Part shown: positions 1-7,756 of the stretch, in pieces
Numbering within the stretch: position 1 is the stretch's first letter
How the letters are laid out: each line of letters begins with the position of its first letter
Assembly: GCF_000426525.1 (NCBI RefSeq)
Contig: NZ_AUFN01000010.1
Location: 1,116,001-1,180,000 of the forward strand
Source of the DNA: Nocardioides alkalitolerans DSM 16699
Lineage (GTDB): Bacteria; Actinomycetota; Actinomycetes; Propionibacteriales; Nocardioidaceae
Length of the DNA stretch: 64,000 bases
Direction: 5' to 3'
Notes under the pieces: model-generated
Databases searched by the model: none
The model's input: only the letters and a program-made list of their open reading frames with translations
Told to the model about the DNA's origin: nothing
Program-made: the position numbers and the translations under genes

Positions 1-23
1 ACGACGAAGGCGTCCGTGGACAT
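1..23 (-). CDS. 5' end of a truncated gene running off the left edge
   Basis: Only the first codons are visible, reading MSTDAFVV on the minus strand. An AGGAG ribosome-binding site lies about 7 bases upstream of the ATG, in the 8-base gap after the stop of the preceding hydratase gene. This is the next gene of the operon that begins at 5795. Nothing can be said about its function from eight codons. Confidence 0.5.
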
Positions 24-31
24 GGCTGCTC

Positions 32-856
32 CTAGGTGCGAGGCGGGTCGGGGGTGTGCTCGGGGGCCGACTCCGGCACCCAGGCCGGCCGGCGCTTCTC
101 GAGGAAGGCGGCAGCGCCCTCGGGGAGGTCGCTGCCGAGGAAGAAGGCCAGGTTGAGGAACTGGGCGGCGTCGAGCGCCTGCTGGTGGGGCATGTCGGCG
201 AGCAGCGCGTAGGCGCGGCGACCGAGCCGCACCGCCTGCGGGCTCGTGCCGGCGAACATGCCCGCGTAGTCGTCGGCCGCGGCCCACAGGGCGTCGGTGT
301 CGTCGCAGACCCGGGCGAGGAAGCCGGCCTTGTCGGCCTCGGCCACGTCGATGGGGCGACCGGTCAGCATCATGTCGAGCAGCAGCTTGCGGGGCAGCGC
401 GCGCACGAGCGGCGCGACGATGATCATCGGGAACAGACCGATGCGCACCTCGGGCACCGCGAACGTGGCCCGACGGGTGGCGAGCACGATGTCGCACATC
501 CCCGCCAGCCCCATGCCCCCGGCGTACGCCGGCCCGTCGACCAGCGCGACCAAGGGCTTCGGCGAGCGGGTGGCCAGCTGGTGCAGCTCGACGATCGCCT
601 GCGGCCAGGCGTAGGCCTCCTCCGCGGGCAGCTGCGCGAGGTCCTTCATCTGGCGGAGGTCTCCCCCGGCCGAGTACGCCGGCCCGTTCGCCGCGATGGC
701 CACCGACCGCACGGTGTCGTCGGCCAGCACCGCGCGCAGCTCGGCCAGCAGCGCCTCGGAGAGCTCGGCGTTGAGCGGGTTGCGCTCCGCGGGTCGGTTG
801 AGCGTCAGGACCGCCATCGAGGCCCGGCGCGTGACCAGGACCGCGGGCTCGGTCAC
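32..856 (-). CDS. enoyl-CoA hydratase/isomerase family protein (AtuE/LiuC-like)
   Basis: A 274-residue crotonase-fold protein that probably hydrates an unsaturated acyl-CoA in the cytoplasm. The two oxyanion-hole segments are visible: AYSAGGDL at about 60-67 and YAGGMGL at 111-117. The second catalytic Glu is present in PEVRIGL (about 136), but the position of the first Glu is occupied by Gly, so water activation may rely on one Glu or the activity may be isomerisation. The GTG start at 856 overlaps the stop of the upstream AtuA-like gene by four bases (GTGA), implying translational coupling. The neighbouring AtuA genes suggest a branched or terpenoid acyl-CoA. The family is sure; the substrate is not. 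Confidence 0.85.
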   Translation of the reverse strand: MTEPAVLVTRRASMAVLTLNRPAERNPLNAELSEALLAELRAVLADDTVRSVAIAANGPAYSAGGDLRQMKDLAQLPAEEAYAWPQAIVELHQLATRSPKPLVALVDGPAYAGGMGLAGMCDIVLATRRATFAVPEVRIGLFPMIIVAPLVRALPRKLLLDMMLTGRPIDVAEADKAGFLARVCDDTDALWAAADDYAGMFAGTSPQAVRLGRRAYALLADMPHQQALDAAQFLNLAFFLGSDLPEGAAAFLEKRRPAWVPESAPEHTPDPPRT

Positions 857-1251
857 CGCTCGACCGCGGCGTTCACGTGGGGCGTGGCACCGGTGCCGTC
901 GATCTCCATGCGCAGCAGCCAGGCGTACATGACCTTGCCGAGGTGGTCGGAGCGCAGCGAGAGCGTGCCGCCGCCGTCGAGCGCCCCGGTGAGCACGAAG
1001 TTGAGCGAGCGGATGCCGGGCATCTCGTAGCGGGTGACGGTGCCCTTCACGAGGTCGCCGAAGTGCGCGGTGACCCGCTCCTCGGTGACCTCGCGCAGCA
1101 GCACGTCGTACCCGGCGTCGGTCCACGCGACCAGGCCGACGTTGCAGGTGTCGCCCTTGTCGCCGGAGCGGCCGTGGGCGAGGTCGACGACGCGGACGGG
1201 TCGCGGTCCCGCGACCGGGGTCGCGCCGGACCCGGTGAGGGTGCTCGTCAT
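853..1251 (-). CDS. small AtuA-like domain protein (partner of AtuA)
   Basis: A 132-residue protein with the segment LAHGRSGDKGDTCNVGL near its N-terminus, typical of the small ferredoxin-like-fold domain found at the C-terminus of longer AtuA proteins. Here it is a separate gene starting 3 bases after the AtuA (DUF1446) stop, with GGAGG 8 bases before the ATG. The two products probably act together. AtuA is required for acyclic terpene (citronellol/geraniol) use in pseudomonads, but its chemistry is not firmly known. Family assignment is by recall of sequence features; the role is inferred from context. Confidence 0.75.
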   Translation of the reverse strand: MTSTLTGSGATPVAGPRPVRVVDLAHGRSGDKGDTCNVGLVAWTDAGYDVLLREVTEERVTAHFGDLVKGTVTRYEMPGIRSLNFVLTGALDGGGTLSLRSDHLGKVMYAWLLRMEIDGTGATPHVNAAVER

Positions 1252-1254
1252 CGC

Positions 1255-2634
1255 TCAGACCTCCAGCATCTCGACGGACTGCACGACGTGCTCGCGCGGG
1301 ATGAGGCAGGGCCAGATCGCGTAGAGCTCCTTGAGCGGCGGCCGCGTGCCGACGCCGGCGACGCCGGCCGGCCCGTTGTTGTAGAGCGGGACGCTCTCGG
1401 TGAAGACCTTGCGGGCCTGCTCCGCGTCGGCGCAGCGGGCCGCGTAGCGCACGACGATCTCGGTGAGCTCCGGGTCGTCGGGCGGCGGGACGCGACCGCC
1501 CCACATCGAGTTGTGCCCGACGTACTCGACGAGGTCGTCCGAGTACTCGAACCCGGCCCGCGCGAGGCGGCTGCGGAGGAACGTCAGCCCGCGCTGCGAC
1601 TTGGCGTACGCGTCGGGCCACGTGTAGGTGAACTGGGCCTCGCCGATGAAGCCGGCGCGGTAGCCCATGTTGACCTTGAGCGTGGCCGGCGCGGGCTTGC
1701 CGGTGCCGCCCGTGATGCGGACGCGGTCGGGCCCGATCTCCTCGAGCCGCACCTGGGTGAAGTCGGCGGTGACGTCGGCGGTGAGGTAGTTGGCGGGGTC
1801 GAGGATCTCGTAGACGAGCTGCTCGCTGACCGTGCCGATGTCGACGCGGCCACCGGTCCCCGGCGTCTTGGTCAGCACGGCGGTGCCGTCGTCGGCCACC
1901 TCCGCGATCGGGTAGCCGAGCGTCTCGAGGCCGTCGACGCCGGCCCAGTCGCCGGCGTACAGCCCGCCCGTCGCCTGGCCGCCGCACTCGATGGCGTGGG
2001 CGACGACCGTCGCCATGCCGAGGCGCTGCCAGTCGTCGGGGGCCCAGCCGAACTCGTGGATCAGCGGGCCGAGGTAGAGCGCGATGTCGGTGACCCGGCC
2101 GCAGACGACGATCTGGGCACCCTGGCCGAGGGCCTCGACGATGCCCTCGCAGCCGGTGTAGACGGCCGCGTGTGTGAGCCGCTCGCGCACCTCGGAGAGC
2201 TGCTGGCCCGTGTCGAGGTTGGAGAAGTCGACGCCCTCGTCGGCGAGGCCGTCGATGTCGGCCTCGATGTCGTCACCGGTCACGACGGCGATGCGCACGC
2301 CGCTGAGGCCCAGCTCCTTGCAGAGGGCGGCGATGGCCGCGCCGGCCGCGCGGGGGTTCGCCCCGCCGGAGTTCGTGACGACCTTGATGCCCTTCTCGAC
2401 GATCGTCGGCAGCGCGCCGCGCAGCAGGTCGAGGATGTCGCGGGTGTAGCCCCGGTCCGCGCTCTTCGCCCGCTGCTTCGCGAGGATCGACATCGTCAGC
2501 TCGGCGAGGTGGTCGCAGCAGAGGTAGTCGATCTCCCCCCGCTCGACCATCTCGATCGCGGGCTTCACGCTGTCGCCCCAGAACGCCGTCCCGGCGCCGA
2601 GGCGGACGGTACGGGGCGCCGGGGCGGCGCTCAC
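1255..2634 (-). CDS. acyclic terpene utilisation AtuA family protein (DUF1446)
   Basis: A 459-residue cytoplasmic protein with typical DUF1446/AtuA sequence: GAGTAFWGDS near the N-terminus, IDYLCCDHLAELTMSIL, TNSGGANP, and later GGQATGGLY. It lacks the C-terminal small domain, which is encoded by the next gene downstream. The GTG start at 2634 overlaps the amidohydrolase stop by four bases. AtuA genes sit in terpene and leucine/isovalerate-type acyl-CoA clusters; here the neighbours are acyl-CoA dehydrogenases and a hydratase, but no biotin-dependent geranyl-CoA carboxylase is in the window. The exact reaction is unknown. Confidence 0.82.
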   Translation of the reverse strand: MSAAPAPRTVRLGAGTAFWGDSVKPAIEMVERGEIDYLCCDHLAELTMSILAKQRAKSADRGYTRDILDLLRGALPTIVEKGIKVVTNSGGANPRAAGAAIAALCKELGLSGVRIAVVTGDDIEADIDGLADEGVDFSNLDTGQQLSEVRERLTHAAVYTGCEGIVEALGQGAQIVVCGRVTDIALYLGPLIHEFGWAPDDWQRLGMATVVAHAIECGGQATGGLYAGDWAGVDGLETLGYPIAEVADDGTAVLTKTPGTGGRVDIGTVSEQLVYEILDPANYLTADVTADFTQVRLEEIGPDRVRITGGTGKPAPATLKVNMGYRAGFIGEAQFTYTWPDAYAKSQRGLTFLRSRLARAGFEYSDDLVEYVGHNSMWGGRVPPPDDPELTEIVVRYAARCADAEQARKVFTESVPLYNNGPAGVAGVGTRPPLKELYAIWPCLIPREHVVQSVEMLEV

Positions 2635-3419
2635 GCGAGACCCAGGATCCGCGCGAGGTTGCCGCCGAGGATGCCGGCCTCCTCCTCGGGCGTGAGCCCG
2701 AGCGCCCGGATGGCCGCGATCTCGGCGGCCGGGTCGGCCATCGGCCAGTCGGAGCCGTAGACGACGCGGTCGGCGCCGTGGCGGCGGATGAGGTCGACGA
2801 CCCGCTGGGGCTCGAGCTCGGCCATGGTGGGCGGCCACGACGTCTCGAGCGTGACGCTGGAGCCGACGACGTGGCTCTCGGCCTCGCCGAGGCGGTGGTA
2901 GCCGCCGTAGTGGCACGCGATGAGCTTGAGGTCGGGCAGGGAGTCGGCGAGCTTGCGCAGCAGGGCCGGGGCGGCACGCGCCGCCGACTCCTCGTCGGCA
3001 CCGGCTCCCACGTGGGTGACCACGGGCATGCCGGCGTCGGAGAGCGCGGCCAGGATGTCGTGCACCTTCGGGTCCGCCAGCGAGAGCGTCTGGAACAGCG
3101 GGTGCAGCTTGACGCCGACGATGCCGTTCTCCGTCAGGTATTTCATGTTGTCCTCGACGGAGAGCTCCGGGTGCACCGTGCCGAACGGCACGAGCCGGTC
3201 CCGCGGGACCGACCCGATGAACTCGTTGGTGCGGGCGACGACGGAGGCCTTGATGCCGACGCCGAGCGCGAGGCCCATGTCGATGCCCGACGCGTCCATC
3301 GTCTCCAGCAGGCCGGAGAGCTTGCCGTTGAACCGCAGCGGCATGCCCGCGGGCCGCTGCGACTGCATCGCGTCGGCGATGTGGTCGGGCCAGACGTGCA
3401 GGTGACAGTCGATGATCAC
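2631..3419 (-). CDS. amidohydrolase-2 family metal-dependent hydrolase/decarboxylase
   Basis: A 262-residue TIM-barrel protein of the ACMSD-like amidohydrolase group. Metal ligands expected for the family are visible: the HxH pair in DCHLHVW (His6, His8), His136 in THVG, His170 in ACHYGG and Asp224 in GSDWP. Members are hydrolases or non-oxidative decarboxylases using one divalent metal, often Zn. It lies between an acyl-CoA dehydrogenase (37-base gap) and AtuA (4-base overlap), so it probably acts on an intermediate of the same pathway, possibly a cyclic or 3-oxo acid. No secretion signal is present. Confidence 0.82.
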   Translation of the reverse strand: MIIDCHLHVWPDHIADAMQSQRPAGMPLRFNGKLSGLLETMDASGIDMGLALGVGIKASVVARTNEFIGSVPRDRLVPFGTVHPELSVEDNMKYLTENGIVGVKLHPLFQTLSLADPKVHDILAALSDAGMPVVTHVGAGADEESAARAAPALLRKLADSLPDLKLIACHYGGYHRLGEAESHVVGSSVTLETSWPPTMAELEPQRVVDLIRRHGADRVVYGSDWPMADPAAEIAAIRALGLTPEEEAGILGGNLARILGLA

Positions 3420-3456
3420 GAGGGTTCCCTCTCCTGGCCGCCCGGGGCGTGCCGAC

Positions 3457-4617
3457 TCAGTGCTTGGCGTCCCTGACGAGCTTCTTGGCGAGGGAGTCGA
3501 GGATGACCTCGGTGGAGCCCTCGTAGATGCGCATCGGACGGGCCTCGCGGTAGAAGCGCTCGATCTTGCTCCCCCGCACGAGACCGAAGCGACCCATGAC
3601 CTGCACGCAGCGGTCGACGACCCGGCCGGCGGCCTCGGTGGCCCCGACCTTCGCGATCGACGAGAGGTGCAGGCCGGCCAGCGGGTCCTTCGCCGCCGCC
3701 GCGGCCGCGCGGTAGGTCATCGCCCGGGCCATCTCGATCTCCACCCAGCAGGTGGCGAGCGCGGCCGGGACGCCGCCGAGGCGGGCCAGCGGCATGCCGA
3801 ACTGCTGCCGGTTCGAGGCGTGGGCGACGGCCTCCTCGAGAGCGGCCTCGGCCAGGCCCACGGAGGCGCCGGCGACCGAGACGCGGAACGTCGCGAGGGT
3901 CGAGAGCATCATCTTGAAGCCGTTGCCGGCGTCGCCCAGGCGGTGGTCGAGGGGGACGCAGACGTCCTCGAGGATCACGTCGCCGAGCACGTGCGGCGCC
4001 ACGATCTGGTGCGGCATCGTCACGGTGACGCCCGGGAGGTGGGCCGGCACGAAGACGAGCGAGTAGCCGTCGTCCTCCTTCGCCAGGATCGCGAAGAACG
4101 AGGCGTCGGGCGCGTTCGTGATGAACGACTTGTGGCCGTTGAGCACGAGCTGGCCGTCGCGCTCCACGACCGTGGTCGTGATGGCGCGCAGGTCGGAGCC
4201 GACGTCGGGCTCGGTGAGGCCGATGGCCGCCACGGCCTCGAGGGTCGCGACCTTGGGCAGCCACTCCTTGCGCACGGCCTCGGAGCCCGCGGTCGAGACC
4301 GCGAACGAGCCGATGCCCTGCATGGCGAACATCGAGTCGAGGTGGGCGCTGACCTTCGCCAGCGCCTCACGCACGACCGTGACGGCGAGCGAGTCCACCT
4401 GCTCGAACCGGCCGCCGCACTCGGCCGCCACGACGACCTTCGCGAGGCCGGACGCGGCGAGCCGCTCCCGCACGTCGGGGTCGAACCGGTCGGCCTCGTC
4501 GGCGCGGTCGGCGACGTCCTCGCAGGAGAGCGCGAGCTTGCGCGCCTCCTCCTGCAGGTCGACGTACTTCTGCGGCAGCTCGAAGAGCGCTCCCGCGCCC
4601 TGGGCCTCGTCGCTCAC
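3457..4617 (-). CDS. acyl-CoA dehydrogenase
   Basis: A 386-residue flavoprotein that introduces an alpha-beta double bond in an acyl-CoA and passes electrons to electron-transfer flavoprotein. The middle-domain motif AIGLTEPDVGSD and the C-terminal motif RIYEGSTEVI are clear; Glu366 of YEGSTE is the expected catalytic base. The GTG start at 4617 overlaps the stop of the second dehydrogenase by four bases. The tandem pair may form a heteromeric enzyme, as in actinobacterial sterol side-chain FadE pairs, or act on successive substrates. The pairing idea is inference; membership of the family is certain. Confidence 0.9.
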   Translation of the reverse strand: MSDEAQGAGALFELPQKYVDLQEEARKLALSCEDVADRADEADRFDPDVRERLAASGLAKVVVAAECGGRFEQVDSLAVTVVREALAKVSAHLDSMFAMQGIGSFAVSTAGSEAVRKEWLPKVATLEAVAAIGLTEPDVGSDLRAITTTVVERDGQLVLNGHKSFITNAPDASFFAILAKEDDGYSLVFVPAHLPGVTVTMPHQIVAPHVLGDVILEDVCVPLDHRLGDAGNGFKMMLSTLATFRVSVAGASVGLAEAALEEAVAHASNRQQFGMPLARLGGVPAALATCWVEIEMARAMTYRAAAAAAKDPLAGLHLSSIAKVGATEAAGRVVDRCVQVMGRFGLVRGSKIERFYREARPMRIYEGSTEVILDSLAKKLVRDAKH

Positions 4618-5795
4618 GGCGCAATCGCCTCCGGGGGTCGCTGGTTGAAGTTCCGGCCGAACAGCTCGGAGGCGATCCTCACACGCTGGATCGCCGGCGT
4701 GCCGCCCGCGATCGCCCAGCCGTGCGAGTCGCGGTGGAGCCGCTCGATGCCGTACTCCTCGCTGTAGCCGTTGCCGCCGTGCAGCTGCATCGCCATGTCG
4801 GAGACCTGCTTGCCCATCTCGTTGGCGAAGCACTTCGCGACCGAGACCTCGAACGGCACGGGCAGGCCGTGGCCGCCGTTGACCGCGGCGCGGTAGATGA
4901 GGAGGCGTGCGGCCTCGACCTGGGTCGCCATCGACGCGATCATCATCTGGACGTTCTGGAACTCGACGAGGGGGCGACCGAACTGCTGACGCTCCTGCAC
5001 GTAGGCCTTGCTGCGGTCGAGCGACGCCTGACCGATGGCGAGCGACATGGTCGCGTTGCCGAGGCGCTCGATCGAGAAGACGCCGAACAGCTTGTGGAAG
5101 CCACCGGCCTCCACGACCACGTTCGAGGCCGGCACGCGGACCTCGTCGAAGTAGATGTCGGCGCTCGGGATGCCGCGGAAGCCCATGAGGCGCTCCGGGG
5201 CGCCGAAGGAGACGCCCGGGGTGTCGGCCGGCACGATGACGGCGCCGATGCCCTTGGCGCCCTGGTCGTCGTTGAGCCGGCAGTAGACGAGGTAGTGGTC
5301 GGCGTGGCCGCCATTGGAGATCCAGCGCTTGTTGCCGGTGATGACGATCTCGTCGCCGTCGCGGCGTCCGCGCGTCTTCATGTCGGTGGCGGCGGAGCCG
5401 GCGTCCGGCTCGGAGATGCCGATCGCCATGGTGATCTCGCCGGTCGCGACCTTCGGCAGCACGTGCTGCTTCTGCTCCTCGGTGCCGAAGAACTCGATCA
5501 CGCGCACGGGGCCGACGTTGGCCTCGAAGACCTGGAAGGCGGCGGGCCGGCACTGCTTGGCCAGCTCCTCCTGCACGATCAGCGCGTCGAGGAGGGTGCC
5601 GCCGTGGCCGCCGTACTCCTCGGGGATCGCGATGCCCAGGAACCCCAGGTCGGCGAGCCGCTTCACCTCGTCGTGCGGCAGGGGGGTCCGTTCACGGTCC
5701 CACTGCTCGGCGAGGGGTGCGTAGACCTCGCGCGCCACCTCGGCGGCGAGGTCGCGCAGCTGCAGCTGCTCGGGGGACATCTGAAAGCCCAGCAC
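4614..5795 (-). CDS. acyl-CoA dehydrogenase (isovaleryl-CoA-type catalytic Glu)
   Basis: A 393-residue acyl-CoA dehydrogenase, first gene of the operon that runs left off the window. The flavin motif AIGISEPDAGSAATD is intact. At the usual YEG position near the C-terminus the sequence is AIAGGTPAIQR, so the common catalytic Glu is absent. A Glu in SIERLGN (Glu243) matches the alternative base used by isovaleryl-CoA and long-chain dehydrogenases, so the enzyme is probably active on a branched or long substrate. A second Met at codon 6 is an alternative start. B site 1 lies 57 bases upstream. Confidence 0.9.
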   Translation of the reverse strand: MLGFQMSPEQLQLRDLAAEVAREVYAPLAEQWDRERTPLPHDEVKRLADLGFLGIAIPEEYGGHGGTLLDALIVQEELAKQCRPAAFQVFEANVGPVRVIEFFGTEEQKQHVLPKVATGEITMAIGISEPDAGSAATDMKTRGRRDGDEIVITGNKRWISNGGHADHYLVYCRLNDDQGAKGIGAVIVPADTPGVSFGAPERLMGFRGIPSADIYFDEVRVPASNVVVEAGGFHKLFGVFSIERLGNATMSLAIGQASLDRSKAYVQERQQFGRPLVEFQNVQMMIASMATQVEAARLLIYRAAVNGGHGLPVPFEVSVAKCFANEMGKQVSDMAMQLHGGNGYSEEYGIERLHRDSHGWAIAGGTPAIQRVRIASELFGRNFNQRPPEAIAP

Positions 5796-5851
5796 ATCGG
5801 CCTCCCGGCCCGTCGGGGTGTCAGAACGACACCCGCAAGTGGATGATAACT

Positions 5852-5862
5852 ATGATCACCAT
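5852..5862. promoter_or_regulatory. B site 1: predicted GntR-type operator in the ACAD/SDR divergent promoter
   Basis: The sequence ATGATCACCAT matches the shared pattern ATGNTCANCAT, an imperfect palindrome also found before the 56.7 kb thiolase and the 62.4 kb GntR gene. It lies in an AT-rich patch between the operon ending at 5795 (-) and the SDR starting at 5920 (+), so it could control both. Operator function is inferred from recurrence only. Confidence 0.5.
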
Positions 5863-5919
5863 ACTGATAGATTCCGGCCCGTCAACCCAGAACGACCTAA
5901 TTGATGATCAGGAGTTTTC

Positions 5920-6684
5920 GTGTCTGAGACAACCGCTCCCCGCTTCGACCTGACCGGCCGGGTGGCCCTCGTGACCGGCGGCAGCCGCGGCCTCGGGCGC
6001 TCCATGGCGATCGGCCTCGCGCAGGCCGGCGCCGACGTGATCATCGCCAGCCGCAACGGCGAGGCGTGCGTCGAGTTCGCCGCCGAGCTGGCCGACCTCA
6101 CCGGCCGCCGCACGCTGGGCGTCGGCGCGCACGTCGGCAGGTGGGGCGCCCTCGACGCGCTGGTCGAGACCGCGTACGACGAGTTCGGTCGCGTCGACGT
6201 GCTCGTCAACAACGCCGGGATGTCGCCGCTGTACGACTCGGTCACCGACGTCTCGGAGGAGCTGTTCGACAAGGTCCTCGGCGTCAACCTGAAGGGCCCG
6301 TTCCGCCTCACCGCACTCATCGGCTCGCGCATGGCGGAGGGCACGGGCGGCTCGATCATCAACATCACGAGCGCGGGCGCGGTGCACCCGAAGCCGCACA
6401 TCCTCCCCTACGCCGCCGCGAAGGCCGGGCTCAACGCCCTCACCGTCGGGTTCGCCCACACCTTCGGCCCCTCGGTGCGCGTCAACGCGATCATGGCCGG
6501 TACCTTCCTCACCGACGTCAGCAAGTCGTGGGACGCCGACGCCTTCGCGCAGCGCGCCCAGGCCTTCGCCGCGAAGCGCGGAGGCGAGCCGGAGGAGATC
6601 GTCGGCGCGGCCCTCTACCTCGCGAGCGACCTCTCGTCGTACACGACCGGCTCGATCCTCACCGTCGACGGCGGACAGCCCTGA
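5920..6684 (+). CDS. short-chain dehydrogenase/reductase (SDR)
   Basis: A 254-residue classical SDR, probably oxidising a hydroxyacyl-CoA or secondary alcohol with NAD(P). Visible motifs are the cofactor loop TGGSRGLG, NNAG, the catalytic Ser region ITSAGA and the YAAAK Tyr/Lys pair, with the C-terminal TVDGG typical of the family. The GTG start at 5920 is set by AGGAG 5 bases upstream. It is divergent from the acyl-CoA dehydrogenase operon and leads a short operon with two CMD-like genes. The substrate is unknown; shared B-site control suggests the same pathway as the left operon. Confidence 0.88.
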   Translation: MSETTAPRFDLTGRVALVTGGSRGLGRSMAIGLAQAGADVIIASRNGEACVEFAAELADLTGRRTLGVGAHVGRWGALDALVETAYDEFGRVDVLVNNAGMSPLYDSVTDVSEELFDKVLGVNLKGPFRLTALIGSRMAEGTGGSIINITSAGAVHPKPHILPYAAAKAGLNALTVGFAHTFGPSVRVNAIMAGTFLTDVSKSWDADAFAQRAQAFAAKRGGEPEEIVGAALYLASDLSSYTTGSILTVDGGQP

Positions 6685-6738
6685 GGGGCCCGTCCGCTCC
6701 CCACCCCGTTGACAGCGGGGCCCTCGATCGTGACGATC

Positions 6739-7179
6739 ATGCGCATGGACTCCGTCGCTCCTCCCGGCCGCCAGGCCCTCGCCCGATGGGCTCCTGAGCC
6801 CGTCGCCGCTCTCGCCGAGGTGGAGTCCGTCGCCGCCGCGAGCGTCGACGCCACGACGCTGGAGCTCGTACGGCGCCGCGTCGCCGCCCTGCTCGGCACG
6901 ACCGTCCCGGCGACGGGGGACGCGGCCGCTCCCCTCTCCCCCGAGCGGGCCGCCGCCCTCGACGACTGGCGCGGCTCGCCGCTCCTCGACGACCGCGAGC
7001 AGGCGCTGCTGACGTTCGTCGAGCAGTTCGTCTTCTCGGTCTCGAGCATGGGCGACGAGGAGGTGGCGGCCCTCCTCGAGCACGCCACGGCCGAGCAGGT
7101 GCACGAGCTCGCGAACGTGACCTGGGCCGTCGACCTCACCACCCGGCTCGACCTCGTCGCCGCGGCGGTGCTGGCGTGA
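6739..7179 (+). CDS. carboxymuconolactone decarboxylase/AhpD-like protein without CxxC
   Basis: A helical protein of about 146 residues resembling the CMD/AhpD fold, with the stretch SVDATTLELVRRRVAALLG as in family members. It has no CxxC pair, so a thiol peroxidase-type function is unlikely for this copy. The start is uncertain: ATG at 6739 or 6745, with GTG 6730 and TTG 6709 also in frame and no clear ribosome-binding site. It overlaps the next CMD gene by four bases, and the two products may form a hetero-oligomer in which only the partner carries the cysteines. The function in this pathway is unknown. Confidence 0.7.
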   Translation: MRMDSVAPPGRQALARWAPEPVAALAEVESVAAASVDATTLELVRRRVAALLGTTVPATGDAAAPLSPERAAALDDWRGSPLLDDREQALLTFVEQFVFSVSSMGDEEVAALLEHATAEQVHELANVTWAVDLTTRLDLVAAAVLA

Positions 7180-7691
7180 GCGGGCCGCGGATCCCGCTGC
7201 CGACGGACTCCTCGGTCCCGAAGTACGGCACCCCGATCGACCACGCGGTGGCCGCGTTCGCGGCGAGCGTGGTGCGCCAGCGCGCGCTCGACCCCGCCAC
7301 CACGGAGCTCGTGCGGCTGCGCTGCGCCCGGGTGCACGACTGCCGCCTGTGCCGCTCGGTGCGCAACGTGGAGGCGACCGACGTCGACGAGGCCACCGCC
7401 GCGAAGATCGACCGCTACGAGACGAGCGACCTCGACGAGCGGGCCAAGGTGGCCCTGCGCCTCACCGACGCGATGATCCTCGACCCGTCGACGGCCGACG
7501 CCCGTCTGCGCGCCGACGCCCGGCGCCTGTTCTCCGAGGCCGAGATCGCCGAGCTGCTGCTCGACGTCGTGAAGTGGAGCCAGCAGAAGGCGTCGGTCGC
7601 CCTACGCATCGAGCCGGCTCCGCGCGACGGCCTCAGCGAGCTGCGCTTCGACGACCAGGGACGCGCGAGGGTGGGCGCCGCGCTGGCCTGA
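7176..7691 (+). CDS. carboxymuconolactone decarboxylase/AhpD-like protein with CxxC
   Basis: A 171-residue AhpD-like protein. The family core is seen in TTELVRLRCARVHDCRLC, where the CRLC pair followed by SVRN corresponds to the redox-active CxxC of AhpD proteins. The GTG start at 7176 overlaps the stop of the preceding CMD-like gene. The product could reduce a peroxide or adduct, or act as a lactone-type decarboxylase; the sequence does not decide. It closes the SDR-CMD-CMD operon and converges on the EthD-like gene. Confidence 0.78.
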   Translation: MSGPRIPLPTDSSVPKYGTPIDHAVAAFAASVVRQRALDPATTELVRLRCARVHDCRLCRSVRNVEATDVDEATAAKIDRYETSDLDERAKVALRLTDAMILDPSTADARLRADARRLFSEAEIAELLLDVVKWSQQKASVALRIEPAPRDGLSELRFDDQGRARVGAALA

Positions 7692-7756
7692 GCGCCGCCC
7701 CGGCGGTTCCGCGAGGTCGTCCGACGCCGACCCGGCGGTCCCGAGACGCCCGACCG

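Noticed and set aside
877..2760. Long plus-strand open frame opposite the AtuA and amidohydrolase genes
   Set aside because: It is antisense to well-recognised families and reads as low-complexity Arg/Ala/Val/Asp/Gly-rich sequence.
5901..5912. TTGATGATCAGG and the similar TGATCATAATG near 17817 as B sites
   Set aside because: They share only the ATGATCA half; the second half does not match.
6726..6738. GATCGTGACGATC palindrome before the first CMD gene as an operator
   Set aside because: Perfect but single, and inside a likely co-transcribed gap or near an uncertain start; no second copy was found.
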